A stretch of DNA of 64,000 nt from Trichomonas vaginalis G3 (Eukaryota > Parabasalia > Trichomonadida > Trichomonadidae). Within the stretch, counting starts at the first letter, position 1, and every line of letters begins with the position of its first letter. The translations under genes were made by a program, and so were the position numbers. The stretch is taken from positions 7,138,252 through 7,202,251 of the forward strand of contig NC_067207.1 of NCBI RefSeq assembly GCF_026262505.1, read 5' to 3'. Below are positions 1-9,577 of this stretch, one piece after another. The notes under the pieces were generated by a model. It did no database searches and had not been told where the DNA came from. It saw nothing but the letters and a program-made list of their open reading frames with translations.

Positions 1-75
1 GTAATTCCTGCTGTAGATCATATCATCACAACATATTCTATACAGTGGAAATCACAATCCTTAAATAAAAATCAA

Positions 76-81
76 TGGAAT
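76..81. repeat. Target site duplication, left copy
   Basis: TGGAAT directly precedes the left inverted repeat and is matched exactly at 16752-16757. The 6-bp length is the one expected for Polinton integrases. Confidence 0.93.
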
Positions 82-381
82 AGTAGTATATAATGCGGGT
101 TTTGTGACTTTTTTTGTAAACGTAAGAATTCATACAATATCGAGCGATTTTGTATCATTTTTTTTAACATATGAAGTAAAAAATGTATGATTCTTACGGT
201 TTTTATTCTTACGTTTTTGAATAAATCAAGATTTAAAAAATTTTCAAAATTGTAAGACATTTACACTAAACCCATACATAATGAAATAAAAAAAATAAAA
301 AAAATAAAAAAATAAACTTTAAAAATTCATGTCTTACATTTTTGAATAATTTATTTTTTTTAATTTGTATGAAAATGAGTG
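82..381 (+). repeat. Polinton left terminal inverted repeat
   Basis: This 300-bp stretch is repeated in reverse at 16451-16751 with a one-base length difference in an A/T run. It is very AT-rich with (A)n(T)n-like tracts near its inner edge. Its last bases include an ATG and the first codons (MKMS) of the terminal gene, so both ends of the element supply the same promoter and start codon to different genes. Confidence 0.95.
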
Positions 382-1479
382 TCAAGACTAACGACGTTAA
401 AAAATTGGGATTCACAAATGAGGAAATAAAGGATATATTAGAGGAAGCGGGTTATGAGGTTAGTAAATATTATTTAAGAAATTGTCAAAAATTCGCGGAG
501 TTTTTAAATGAGTTTGATTATGATGGAAAAATGAATAAAGATGATGTTATAAATTTCTTATATCCCACATCTGAAGAAGAAAAACCTAAAGAACCTGATG
601 TTTTCCCTGAATATTATGAAGAACGGATTAAAGATGATGAATATGATGAAATTGAAAGACTGGAAAAAATAAGAGATGAAATAGATGAAAAAATTAAGGA
701 ATTAAGAGAAGTTGAAAAATATAATGAAAATGAAGTAGAGGGTTTAATGAATATCCCAGCTTCAGAATCAGCAGTTCAAAATCTCATGAAGAAAGATATA
801 AAAATTATGTCTCAGAATCAACACAAAATTTATTAGATGGTGAAATAGATGAAACACTTTCAGAAGAAGGTACTAAATTTATTCGTAAACATAAGTTACA
901 ATTTATTGACGATGGAGATTATCCATGTATATTACTTTCACCTCCTCTTGATTCTGAAAAATTCAAAAAAGCACTGAAAAATGTAACATATGCAACAAAT
1001 ACGATTAAGAAAGAAGACCATGATATTTACACAAATTATTATTTAAATAAATGTACAGGTGTTGATAAAGTTTTTGATTTGTTAGATAAAATATCAAAAG
1101 AAACAATTGGTACATATAAAATTTTATGCGATTGTGGTTTCATTATTGAAGATACCAATAATGTTTCATATGAAAGAACAGCACCGAAGGAAGACGAAGT
1201 TGAAAGGTCTATACCATTCGTTATTAAGAACATAAAAGATATGAAAACTTATAAACATTATTTTATTCATTTATTTCAGAAAAAATGGAAGCAACCCATA
1301 AAACATCATCTCATCATTTTATAGCTATTCATACATTCCTTTTCAAAGTTGTGAAATTAAATAAGACAGGAATTAGATTTAATGTATCAGGGTACGCATT
1401 CTTGAGTAAATTAAAATGTATTCGTCACGTCGCAGATGATAAAAATTTATGTGTTCTTAATTCATTTTATGGACTTTAG
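369..1479 (+). pseudogene. Polinton left-terminal gene, unknown function, frameshifted
   Basis: The most likely start is the ATG at 369 inside the inverted repeat, giving MKMSVKTND. The reading frame runs to about 795, continues in another frame (837 to about 1283) and a third (to the stop at 1477-1479). The two joints lie at A runs near 795 and 1283, as if one base had been lost at each. The combined product would be about 370 residues, hydrophilic, with a Glu/Lys-rich helical stretch around residues 95-130. The C-terminal part has no motif I recognise. The opposite end of the element has a different gene that begins with the same four residues. Confidence 0.7.
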
Positions 1480-1559
1480 CCCTGGACTCTCTGAGTCTCG
1501 GACTTTAAAAAAAATAAACTTTATTTTTATTTATTTTTTAATTTTTTATTCTTACATAA

Positions 1560-4500
1560 ATGAACAAAAACGGAACAGCTAAAATGAATGATAATCAAAT
1601 TAGAGCAGAAGGTAGAAGGTTATTTAAACGCTTCTATAACATTCCTGATGGTGTTAATCCTAAAACTCGTAGAAGTATTTAAATGAAGCAATAGATGCAT
1701 ATGAAGGGTTTGACATTTCATCAGAAAGTGAGAGGTTAGCAAGAATGTTAAACGTTAATATTGATTTTTATTATTGTGACCTCAACCAGAAGACGTAGAC
1801 ATAAAAGGTAGACTTTCCATTAGTGGAATCAATAATGATAGATCCAGAATTTGAAACAGTAAATATTTTATTAACACAGAGTCCATGTGGAAAACTTCAC
1901 GCTGACAGAATAACAGACGTTGAAGCACTCACAGGATATAAAGTTTGTCCATATTGCAAAGAAGAAGTTTATTCTATCCGTGATGATCCAGAAAGGAAAA
2001 ACCAAAGAAGATTTTTAAAACATTGTGAGAAATGTAAAGAAAATAATGGAAGATTAATTCAAGACGTTCAATTGCAAAACACACAACAACCATATGCACC
2101 ACATATCACGAAACAGAAGATATATCAATGGCTATTAGCACATAATTTGCAGGAATATTATAAACCAACAAGATATTATATTACTTTTGACTTCGAAACA
2201 TTAGAGACTAAAGAAGAACTTCAACTTTCTGAATGTGCAACTTTGAACGCTTACTTAAAACCATTTATGGTATCATCAACTGTCAAAATAAAGCCGCAAA
2301 GCGGCGAGGTCGTAGACCGTGATAAAACATTTACGAGGAATTTTTGCTTAACTTCGAGTGATTCTTTTATTTCTGATTGGATTGAGTTTTTATTTTCAAC
2401 CTGTTCATTAGTTGCTAAATCAAATATTGAACAATATGAAGAATTAATGAAGCCGCAAACGGACCAAACGGCGGGGACTTTGTCTCATACATTAAATGAG
2501 AAACAAAAGGAAGCATTTAAAGAACTTTAGATGAAGAATTTAATAAAGTGAATATCATAGGTTTTAATTCGGGAAAGTTTGATTTAAATTTAATTCTTCG
2601 TGATTTAAACACTGCAAAATGGAAAATAAAATCAATGCTGGGTTCATCTTCTCAATTTAAGCAAATCATTGTAAAGAAAACAAACTGTCCATATGAATTA
2701 AGATTTATTGACATCAGAAATTATATAGCGGGTGGACATTAGACCAATTCACTCAAGATTTCGGAAACAATAAATCACGTGTTAAATCCTTTTTCCCTTA
2801 TCAATTCATCACGTGGGAAAATTACGAAGATGAATTATATAAAAAGGAACCATTCACGAAAGATTCATTTTATTCAGCATTAACTCAAGAAACAATATCC
2901 GATTCAGATTATCAAATATATCTCAATGATGCTAAAAATTTTGAGAATAGATTAGAATATTTTATTCATTATTGCAATAAAGACGTTGAAATTATGATTG
3001 ACCCAATTGATAAAATTATTGAAGAAACATTTGTTTATAAAATTGACATGCTTCATAATCTTTCTTTATCATCGAATGCATCAATGATTCGTTACGCGTT
3101 AGCATATAAGAACTTCAATCCTAACGAAACATATCCAGAAGAAGAAAATGTGGAATCAAGTTTTGAATTAACGAAAAAGTATTGGAAATATAAAATTGAA
3201 TCATATAAGAAACAAGATGAAAAAGCAGAAAGGGATACTAAAAACAATGTTTCAATGGATGACTATCAATACTATCACGATTTAATCCTTTCATCTAAAT
3301 GCAAAATGTGTGGTAAAGCGTTTACATATGCTAATAAACCAACATTGGATAGAATCGATAATGAAAAACCACATACCAAAGAAAATTGTCAGTTAATGTG
3401 TTGTTATTGCAATGTCGTAAAATCAAATAAAGATGAAGATGTTCAACGTTTAAGAATCAATTTAAGAAATTATGCATTAAAAAATAATTTACCAATGACT
3501 TTAGATTCAGTTGAAGCTTATCACATTCTCCGTAATGGAATTACTGGTGGTCTATCAAATGTTCAACATCGTGTTAATCTTAAAGGAATCACGCACATTA
3601 ATAAACTTTCATATAATCCAGAAACTAAAACTGTATCAAATGAGGACACCACCAACATTATGACTCATTTTGTTGGAGTTGACTTTAATTCATTATATCC
3701 TTCATCATTTTCATCTAATCCTCATGATTTCATTCAATATACTGACCATAAAATGTATATGCCGGGAAGATTGAATGGTGTTATCATTTGTGATACAGCA
3801 ACAAAGAAAGCAAAAGCACTGGGAATTATTAGAAAGAAAAATACTTTATTCGTGGCTGAAGTAAAGGGTCACATTGATGAAAAATACATTAATGATTACA
3901 TAAACTTTTTACCAATAATAAGAAACTTAGATATTATCACAGATGAAAAAACAATTGGCAGTTTTATGTATAATTACATGAAATCAAACAATCTACCAGT
4001 TGACCAGAAACAGAGAAAATTAACTCAGTTAGCATCAACACACAACCAATATCAACCATTTTCTTCTTATTATCTTTGGTATCTAATAGACAGATTTCAT
4101 TTTATCATTGATGATATTCAATCAATTTTAACATTTACGAAAAACACTTGTTTTAATGAATTTGCGAACGAATTTATGAACGAAAGACAAAAGGCTGAAT
4201 TAGAAGGAAATAAAGGAAAAAGTTTATTTTGCAAGATTTCACTTAATGGATCATATGGTTACGATGCAATGAATACACAAAATTACGCAAAGACTAAAAT
4301 AATGAATGCACAGAAGGCACGCGTTGCATGTATGTCAAATAAGTTTAAAAACATAAGAGAAATAGGTGAAGATACGTATCAAGTGATGCTTAAAGATAGA
4401 TTTTATAGATGTGATACATGTTTACAAGAGGCATTCTTCACTTTAGATAACGCAAAATACTGGTATTTGGTTTTCATTTATGATTTTATGTATAAATGCA

Positions 4501-5139
4501 TGAATGTTAATCGTTTTCATTTCATTGAAGGTGATACTGATTCATCTTATTGGGCAATCGCTGGCGACCCAAATCTTCCTAACACTCAAGCATTTCAAGC
4601 AATTGTTACTGATAAACAATTTTATGATAAAAACATTTACAAATTCGCACCTTTTGATTTCTTTTTGTTTTAATGAGAAATTTAAACCTAAATTAAAGAA
4701 TAAAGCTGAAGAAAAAGCACATGAGAAGAAGTTATTGGGTTTAGCAATTGAGAAACAAGGTGATAACATGGTTGCTTTATGCCCCAAGTGTTATACATCA
4801 TTCAACGGTTCAATTGATGGAAGTGATTTTAAAAAGATTGCACAAAAAATGAAAGGAGTTAGTTTACGACAAAATAAACAATTAACACCTAAAAATTATT
4901 TGGATATAATAAATGATAAAGTGATATTTGATGGTCAGAATATTAATTTACAACTTAAAAATGGGTCAATGACTCGCTTAACAATTGGTAAGACTGCATT
5001 AACAGGAGCACACACTAAGGCTGTGTGTTGTGAAAATGGATGTTGTATGCCATTTATTTAATAAAATGCCACAGAAGAGACAAAAGGAACCGTTAATGAT
5101 GTTTTTGATACTATGATTCAAAGAGGTGGGCACCCTTAA
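1560..5139 (+). pseudogene. polB: Protein-primed family B DNA polymerase (Polinton), frameshifted
   Basis: Replicates the element. The ATG at 1560 follows a T-rich leader ending ATAAATG. Visible in order: an N-terminal Cys pair region (CPYC near 1950, HCEKC near 2025); ExoI (FDFETLE, about 2190); ExoII (NSGKFDLNLI, about 2565); ExoIII (YCNKDVEIM, about 2975); an HNH-like zinc module (about 3258-3440); polymerase motif A (DFNSLYPS, about 3680); motif B (KISLNGSYGYD, about 4235); motif C (EGDTDSSY, about 4530); and Cys-rich segments (CPKC about 4780; CCENGCC about 5030). The frame breaks near 1680, 2528, 2736, 4660 and 5060, each explained by one base lost or gained in a short homopolymer. The last residues read to a stop at 5137-5139. 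All catalytic motifs survive, so the copy is young or the breaks are artefacts. Confidence 0.92.
3258..3440 (+). other. HNH-like zinc-binding module inside the DNA polymerase
   Basis: Between the exonuclease and palm motifs the protein reads CKMC, then LDRIDNEKPHTKENC, then CCYCN followed by VVKSNKD. The pattern C-x2-C ... DR-x-D ... H-x3-NC ... C-x2-C-N is that of HNH/His-Me finger nucleases. It sits in the polymerase frame, not in a separate gene. The fold assignment is from motif spacing only. Confidence 0.6.
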
Positions 5140-5163
5140 AACATTTATTTTATTTTTATATAA

Positions 5164-6717
5164 ATGGATAACGCAGATTTAGAAAATTTAATTGATGATT
5201 TAGTACTTAATCAAAAATTTCTTAGTTATTATGATTAAAAGCATATCTCCAAAAATATAATAATAATATAACGGGTGATGATATGGAATATTATTATCCA
5301 TATTATAAAAATGAAATTTTGAAATATCATGATAGAATAATTTCTAAAATTAAAGACAAAATTAAAAATAATGAATATTCAAAGGGAAAAACTAAATCAC
5401 AGCTTAAAATTGAAAGATTTCAAAAATAAAGTATTAACAGAAGAAGATATTGATGAATTATATAAATTATATAATCCTGAGCCGCAAAAGCAAAAGCAAA
5501 AGGAGCAAAAACAAAAGGTGCAAAACACCCAGGCCCTTCAGACCATAAATGATGCACAAGCTTTAATTTATGATTCATTAGTTAAACCATATTCAGCCCG
5601 ACTTTTAAATGAAGATCAACTTTTGGAATTCATCCTTCAACATAAACTCGAAGCGGGAAAGTATATTAAACCTTTATATACAGCATATTTAAAACAAATG
5701 AATAGAATACATCCAGAATTAATGAAGGAAGGAATGAATTCCAAAACTTCATCATCCAAAATCAAAGCAGATAAAATTAAACCACTTGCAACACCAAAAC
5801 CTCTAACGACAGTACCTGCAACACCAAAACCACCTCCTCCTTCAGTTAATCCTTCATCATTCACTTTATTATATCCATTTCAAACATTAAAGAAACAAAA
5901 AGATTTTAAAAAGGATTTCAAAATATTAAATAAACCAACTGACCCAAAAATTCAACCGTTAAAGGAAAAATTTGGTCGCCCTTCATTTGCACCATATCCA
6001 TATTCATATGAAATCGATCATTTAGAATATTCAAAAGGAAACGTTACTTATTTATTTGCCATTAACATTAACACTAGATATTTATATTGCATTCCAGTGA
6101 AAGGGAAAACAGAACAGGAAACAAGAAGAGCTATTCAATACTTACTAGATCATGAAAGAGTAGATAATATCAGGGGTGATGGTGATAAAGGATTTCAGGC
6201 AGCTATGACTCATTATTTCCCACAAATTAATTTTTACTTTTCATCCTCTCCATATACGTTTCATAATAAAATAGTTGATGCGGTAATGAGAACTCTTAGA
6301 GATGCGTTAGGGGTTAACGGTCAGATATACTGGGATGGAAATCATGACTCCATCATACAACAGTTAGTATATTATTACAATAATACATGGCATAGAACAA
6401 TAAACATGAAACCGGTGGAAATGAAAAATGATATTTCAAAAGAATGGGAATATATTAGAAAGCAAATGGAAAGGTTGAATGATGTTAAACGTGAACAAAT
6501 TAATTCGGGGCTCATGAATTTTAAACAAGGGGATAAAGTTTTGATTCATCTCGATTATGGAAAAACTGATAAATCAATGACAAAAAGAAGACGAAGATTT
6601 GACACAATAGCTGAATTTGTTAGATATATTAACGGCAATACATTAGTTGAGGTTAACAATAAATTAATAGAAATTCCGATTTATTTTATTACTCCATTAT
6701 ATTTAAATAATATTTAA
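5164..6717 (+). pseudogene. Polinton integrase (retroviral rve type), 5' part frameshifted
   Basis: Inserts the element into the host genome. The start is probably the ATG at 5164 after a T-rich leader. The frame breaks near 5238 (TTAAAA, one T short) and again near 5390-5430, after which it is open to 6717. In the long open part (from 5371) residues 40-165 are Gln/Lys- and Pro-rich linkers. The core holds D216 (YEID), D270/D272 (RGDGDKGF) and, where the third acidic residue is normally Glu (E-x5-L in RTL context), D303 in NKIVDAVMRTL. Residues about 385-448 resemble the SH3/chromo-like C-terminal domain of such integrases (FKQGDKVLI). The Glu-to-Asp difference is conspicuous. Confidence 0.88.
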
Positions 6718-6736
6718 TTTTTTTATTTCGTAAGAA

Positions 6737-7007
6737 ATGAGTGACAACGAAGCATCAAGAGTCCAGACAATGAATATAAAAAGAAACTAAACAGAATTAA
6801 ATCAAAAAATGCTATTACAAAAAGAAGCCACAATGCGGTGGGGTTGAAAACGATAAAGAGAGGAAAGAAATAATCGAAAAATTAGAAACTTACCGTTCAA
6901 TCCTTAAACTGAGTGAAGTAAAAATAAAAGAATTTAATAGAATAAATAAATTGATTGGAAGAGATGAATTTAATAAAGATGAATTTTTAAACTCAATCCA
7001 AATTTAA
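6737..7007 (+). pseudogene. Small Polinton gene, unknown, frameshifted
   Basis: An ATG at 6737 starts MSDNEASRV. To keep a coding-like sequence the frame must shift near 6765 and again near 6840, then reads VENDKERKEIIEKLETYRSI and onward to a stop at 7005-7007. The result is a Lys/Glu-rich, probably coiled-coil protein of about 88 residues. Its last codons overlap the end of the convergent gene at 7004-7168 by 4 bases. No family recognised. Confidence 0.45.
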
Positions 7008-7168
7008 TTTTTATTCCTCTTCGACAACATCTCTCTTTCCATCATTACTGCATAACCACATTTTCTCAGTTTTAGTGGTTTGTTATTTTTAACATGTTCT
7101 TGCATCATTTTTATCATTTCCTCCCTTGTTATGATTCGTGGTAAATTTTGAGCTTGTGGGGTATTCAT
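7004..7168 (-). CDS. 54-residue Polinton peptide with LLT/IIT helix motif
   Basis: ATG at 7168-7166 preceded by ATTTTTATCATAA, the leader type seen before other genes of the element; stop at 7004-7006. The product begins MNTPQAQNLPRIITREEM. The motif IITREEMIKMM recurs as LLTKDELNKMM (7782-7963) and LLTRQQLEKLL (8030-8164), so the three make a small family. A basic, helical peptide of unknown role; in a virus-like element a virion linker or accessory peptide is possible but unproven. Confidence 0.55.
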   Translation of the reverse strand: MNTPQAQNLPRIITREEMIKMMQEHVKNNKPLKLRKCGYAVMMEREMLSKRNKN

Positions 7169-7175
7169 TTATGAT

Positions 7176-7218
7176 AAAAATAAAAATTTAAATTATGCCG
7201 TTTGCTCTTTTGGAGCTC
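7176..7218 (-). repeat. 43-bp leader repeat, copy 1
   Basis: The 43 bases ending TTTTGGAGCTC are repeated exactly at 8171-8213. On the minus strand each copy lies just upstream of a tiny gene (starts at 7168 and 8164), so it probably carries a shared promoter or 5' leader. Confidence 0.7.
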
Positions 7219-7316
7219 AGGACTTTCAGTCCGTTCTAAAGTTTGAGACAACATGACATTTTGACAACAACACAGGAAATAAATGTTATCGTTTATGTTT
7301 TCATTAATGATTTTAG

Positions 7317-7347
7317 GTTATTCAATAATTAATTATTTTTGAATAAC
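7317..7347. repeat. Hairpin, 9-bp stem
   Basis: GTTATTCAA at 7317-7325 is answered by TTGAATAAC at 7339-7347. It lies in the convergence zone of the Polinton, about 60 bases before the tRNA-like sequence. It could be a 3'-end or structural signal. Confidence 0.4.
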
Positions 7348-7403
7348 TGGGAAATAAATTTACGTCAAATATGCAATTTATAAAATCTTATGTCGACAGG
7401 CTA

Positions 7404-7478
7404 CGTAGCACAGTGGTCTAAGGTAGTGTTATGGAGGGGTCAGGGTCTGTGGTTCGAACCGCGACAGCGCCGTATTTT
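7404..7478 (+). ncRNA. tRNA-like sequence with Pol III A and B boxes
   Basis: TAGCACAGTGGTCTAAGG at 7406-7423 matches the D-arm/A-box of tRNAs, and GGTTCGAACC at 7451-7460 matches the T-arm/B-box. T runs follow from 7475 and could terminate Pol III. The space between the arms is too short for an anticodon arm plus variable loop, and the acceptor ends pair poorly (GGC with GCC only). It is therefore not a functional tRNA but could drive a short Pol III transcript or be a SINE-type fragment. A longer open frame overlapping it looks fortuitous. Confidence 0.4.
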
Positions 7479-7537
7479 CTTATTTTCTTTGTTTGTCTTG
7501 TTTGTCGTGAATAAAAAGTGTCATAAAAGTGCTCTAT

Positions 7538-7600
7538 CTTCCACGGGAATAAATAAAAAATTTACTTTATTTCTTCTTTATTTCTTTGTTCCCGTGGAAG
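7538..7600. repeat. Hairpin with perfect 12-bp stem, downstream of the tRNA-like sequence
   Basis: CTTCCACGGGAA (7538-7549) and TTCCCGTGGAAG (7589-7600) are perfect inverses separated by 39 bases of A/T-rich loop. A third half-copy CGTGGAAG lies at about 7684. It sits on the same strand after the Pol III-like boxes, so it could be the folded body of a small RNA. Confidence 0.55.
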
Positions 7601-7781
7601 AAGGGTTTTGCTATTTTTTCTCAGCCGAAATCAATGATTTTTTCATTTTTGGAATCCTTAGCGAATGAGGAATCTTTTCTCTCGTGGAAGCTTTAACAAA
7701 AATATTTAGGTGAAGAGGTGAGATCTCACCTGTTTTTTCACCTGTTTTTATGGTAGCAGTGAAATAAAATTTTGTTATCAG

Positions 7782-7963
7782 TTATTTTATCATCATTTTA
7801 TTAAGTTCATCTTTAGTTAATAATTTGAATGGATTCGCTAATGTTCCACCTTGAGTCACAACACTTGCCCCGGCTAATTGTGAAGAACCTGGGATAAGTA
7901 CTCCATGAAATGATTTCATTGTATCATTAATTTAGAAATAGTTGGCTTAATTAATTTGGTCAT
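7782..7963 (-). pseudogene. Small Polinton peptide with LLTKDEL motif, frameshifted
   Basis: ATG at 7963-7961 follows ATTTTTATCATAA. The N-terminal frame (MTKLIKPTISK) stops after 15 codons. The following bases in the next frame read MKSFHGVLIPGSSQLAG and on to LLTKDELNKMMIK with a stop at 7782-7784. One base lost near 7925 would join the two into about 60 residues. It shares the closing helix motif with 7004-7168 and 8030-8164. Confidence 0.5.
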
Positions 7964-8002
7964 TTATGATAAAAATAAAATTGCATAATTTAAATTTTTT
8001 TT

Positions 8003-8034
8003 TTCTCATTTTCTCATTTTCTCATTTTCTCATT
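8003..8034. repeat. 8-bp microsatellite
   Basis: Four units of TTCTCATT in tandem, overlapping the stop codon of the 44-residue peptide gene. Confidence 0.7.
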
Positions 8035-8164
8035 TTTCATTCTGTTTTGGTTTCAGCAACTTTTCAAGTTGTTGTCTTGTCAGTAACTTTAATTTTAACT
8101 TTGGATCAAATATTGGGTTTCCATCTTTATCTCTTCCAATAACACCATATGGTAGAATCTTCAT
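8030..8164 (-). CDS. 44-residue Polinton peptide with LLTRQQL motif
   Basis: ATG at 8164-8162 after a T-rich leader that is part of the 43-bp repeat; stop at 8030-8032. The product opens MKILPYGVIGRDKDG and closes LLTRQQLEKLLKPKQNEK. The closing motif is shared with the two other tiny leftward genes in this zone. Basic and probably helical at its C terminus. Function unknown. Confidence 0.55.
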   Translation of the reverse strand: MKILPYGVIGRDKDGNPIFDPKLKLKLLTRQQLEKLLKPKQNEK

Positions 8165-8170
8165 TTATAC

Positions 8171-8213
8171 TAAAATAAAAATTTAAATTATGCCGTTTGC
8201 TCTTTTGGAGCTC
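8171..8213 (-). repeat. 43-bp leader repeat, copy 2
   Basis: Exact copy of 7176-7218, again immediately upstream of a tiny leftward gene. It lies between the end of the fibre gene (8243) and the 44-residue peptide gene. Confidence 0.7.
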
Positions 8214-8242
8214 CTAAAGTTTGTTTCACAAACATTGAGCGT

Positions 8243-9553
8243 TCATTGAACTCTATACCATGCGTAAACTGTCATGTAAGGTGGCATGTAGTCTTTACTT
8301 TGTCCCGTTGTTTGCGTATATCCTGAAACGCGATGTGTATGGTTTCCTTCTCCCTGAGTGTCACTCCAGTAACAATTTATGGCAAACTTAACGTCGTCTT
8401 TAACATCATATCCTTTACCTTTTGTCATTCCTGACCAATCCCAATATCTATGCTTATGCCAACCCGCTTGAGATGTACTTAAATCTATGTAGTGACTGTG
8501 TGCAGGTAAATTTTCACCTGTAATCGTTTTACTTCCCCCTGTTTCCTTTGAAGAGTTTGCACAATACAAAAACCTGTCGACTATTTGAGTCCAAGTTCCA
8601 AAACCAAGTACTACTTCTGGATTTGTTGAGTTCATTGACGTATAAATAGAGCCTATAGGATATAATGTTTGAAGCATTTCTGTCTTTAATGTTTGAAGCT
8701 CTGTTTTATCTGCTTTCTTGTCATATAAATCTTGAGCAGTGAATTTAATATTATGTTCATCCTTCATGACATAAACATCTTTACATCTAATGTTTCTCAT
8801 CGTCGTTATGTCGTCATCCGATGTTAAACCTTGTGGAAAGTTAGGAGGTTTACAATATAATACATCCCCACCAGTTTCTTCAACCGTTCCTTCAATACTT
8901 TCTATAGCAACAGTTGTAAAACTTGTATGTGTATGAGTCTTATTTGCTTTCTTCTCTAACTCATCGTTAACATAAGTTTTATCCGCTTTAAGGTCTAAAC
9001 ATCCTGAAACCCATCCTGTATCAGCTTTAGTTTTTAAAATCTTCAATGTCCGTTCATGGTACCATTCAACCCTTTCTATAATTTCATTATCTTTTTCATT
9101 AACATATTCCTTATCTGCTTTCTTCATTAATGCACTAGCCACAAGTCCCTTATCTGCCTTCTTCTCTAACTCACTAACCACATATTCCTTATCTGCCTTC
9201 TTCATTATGTCATTTAGGAAACCTTCTATGAATTCCTCATTTAAATTAAATCTTCCAATCTTCAAAACTTTAGGAAATGCATTTAATGCGTAATATCTTT
9301 GTTCTTCTGGTGGAATTGATGTTATATCATCCGTTATTCCTTTAATTTTTGAATTCATAAATAAAATTTCTTTTATATTTGATATCACTGCACCACCCTT
9401 GCAAACGAATTCAAAATGGTCATTTTTCAATACTATCTCCAAATCTCCATATTTCAACCTTTGTGTTTGTTCTGCCGTCTTTGAATTATATGCATATGTG
9501 GCGTAAGTAATGGTCTGTGCCTTAAGTTGCTGTGGTTGCTGTTGTTTAATCAT
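8243..9553 (-). CDS. Fibre protein with phage tail-collar-like tip
   Basis: A 436-residue intact frame preceded by a T-rich leader. Residues about 125-215 contain repeated KKADKEYV/KADKTYV units, as in trimeric phage fibre shafts. From residue 299 the sequence is a tail-collar/short-tail-fibre type tip: PIGSIYTSMN, GFGTWTQIVDRFLYC, GENLPAHSHY, GNHTHRVSG and the closing MPPYMTVYAWYR. Such tips bind host surfaces or form trimeric receptors in phages. In a Polinton next to capsid genes this suggests a virion fibre. Lys/Ala/Asp repeats make coiled-coil trimers likely. This is one of the few large genes of the element without an indel. Confidence 0.8.
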   Translation of the reverse strand: MIKQQQPQQLKAQTITYATYAYNSKTAEQTQRLKYGDLEIVLKNDHFEFVCKGGAVISNIKEILFMNSKIKGITDDITSIPPEEQRYYALNAFPKVLKIGRFNLNEEFIEGFLNDIMKKADKEYVVSELEKKADKGLVASALMKKADKEYVNEKDNEIIERVEWYHERTLKILKTKADTGWVSGCLDLKADKTYVNDELEKKANKTHTHTSFTTVAIESIEGTVEETGGDVLYCKPPNFPQGLTSDDDITTMRNIRCKDVYVMKDEHNIKFTAQDLYDKKADKTELQTLKTEMLQTLYPIGSIYTSMNSTNPEVVLGFGTWTQIVDRFLYCANSSKETGGSKTITGENLPAHSHYIDLSTSQAGWHKHRYWDWSGMTKGKGYDVKDDVKFAINCYWSDTQGEGNHTHRVSGYTQTTGQSKDYMPPYMTVYAWYRVQ

Positions 9554-9577
9554 TTATTATGATTTAAAAATAAATAT

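Noticed and set aside
3258-3440. Intein or group I intron in the polymerase
   Set aside because: No splicing-junction residues or intron core; the module reads through in the polymerase frame.
7390-7668. 92-codon open frame over the tRNA-like sequence
   Set aside because: The frame covers the A/B boxes and the hairpin, its composition is that of noncoding T-rich DNA, and no leader of the Polinton type precedes it.
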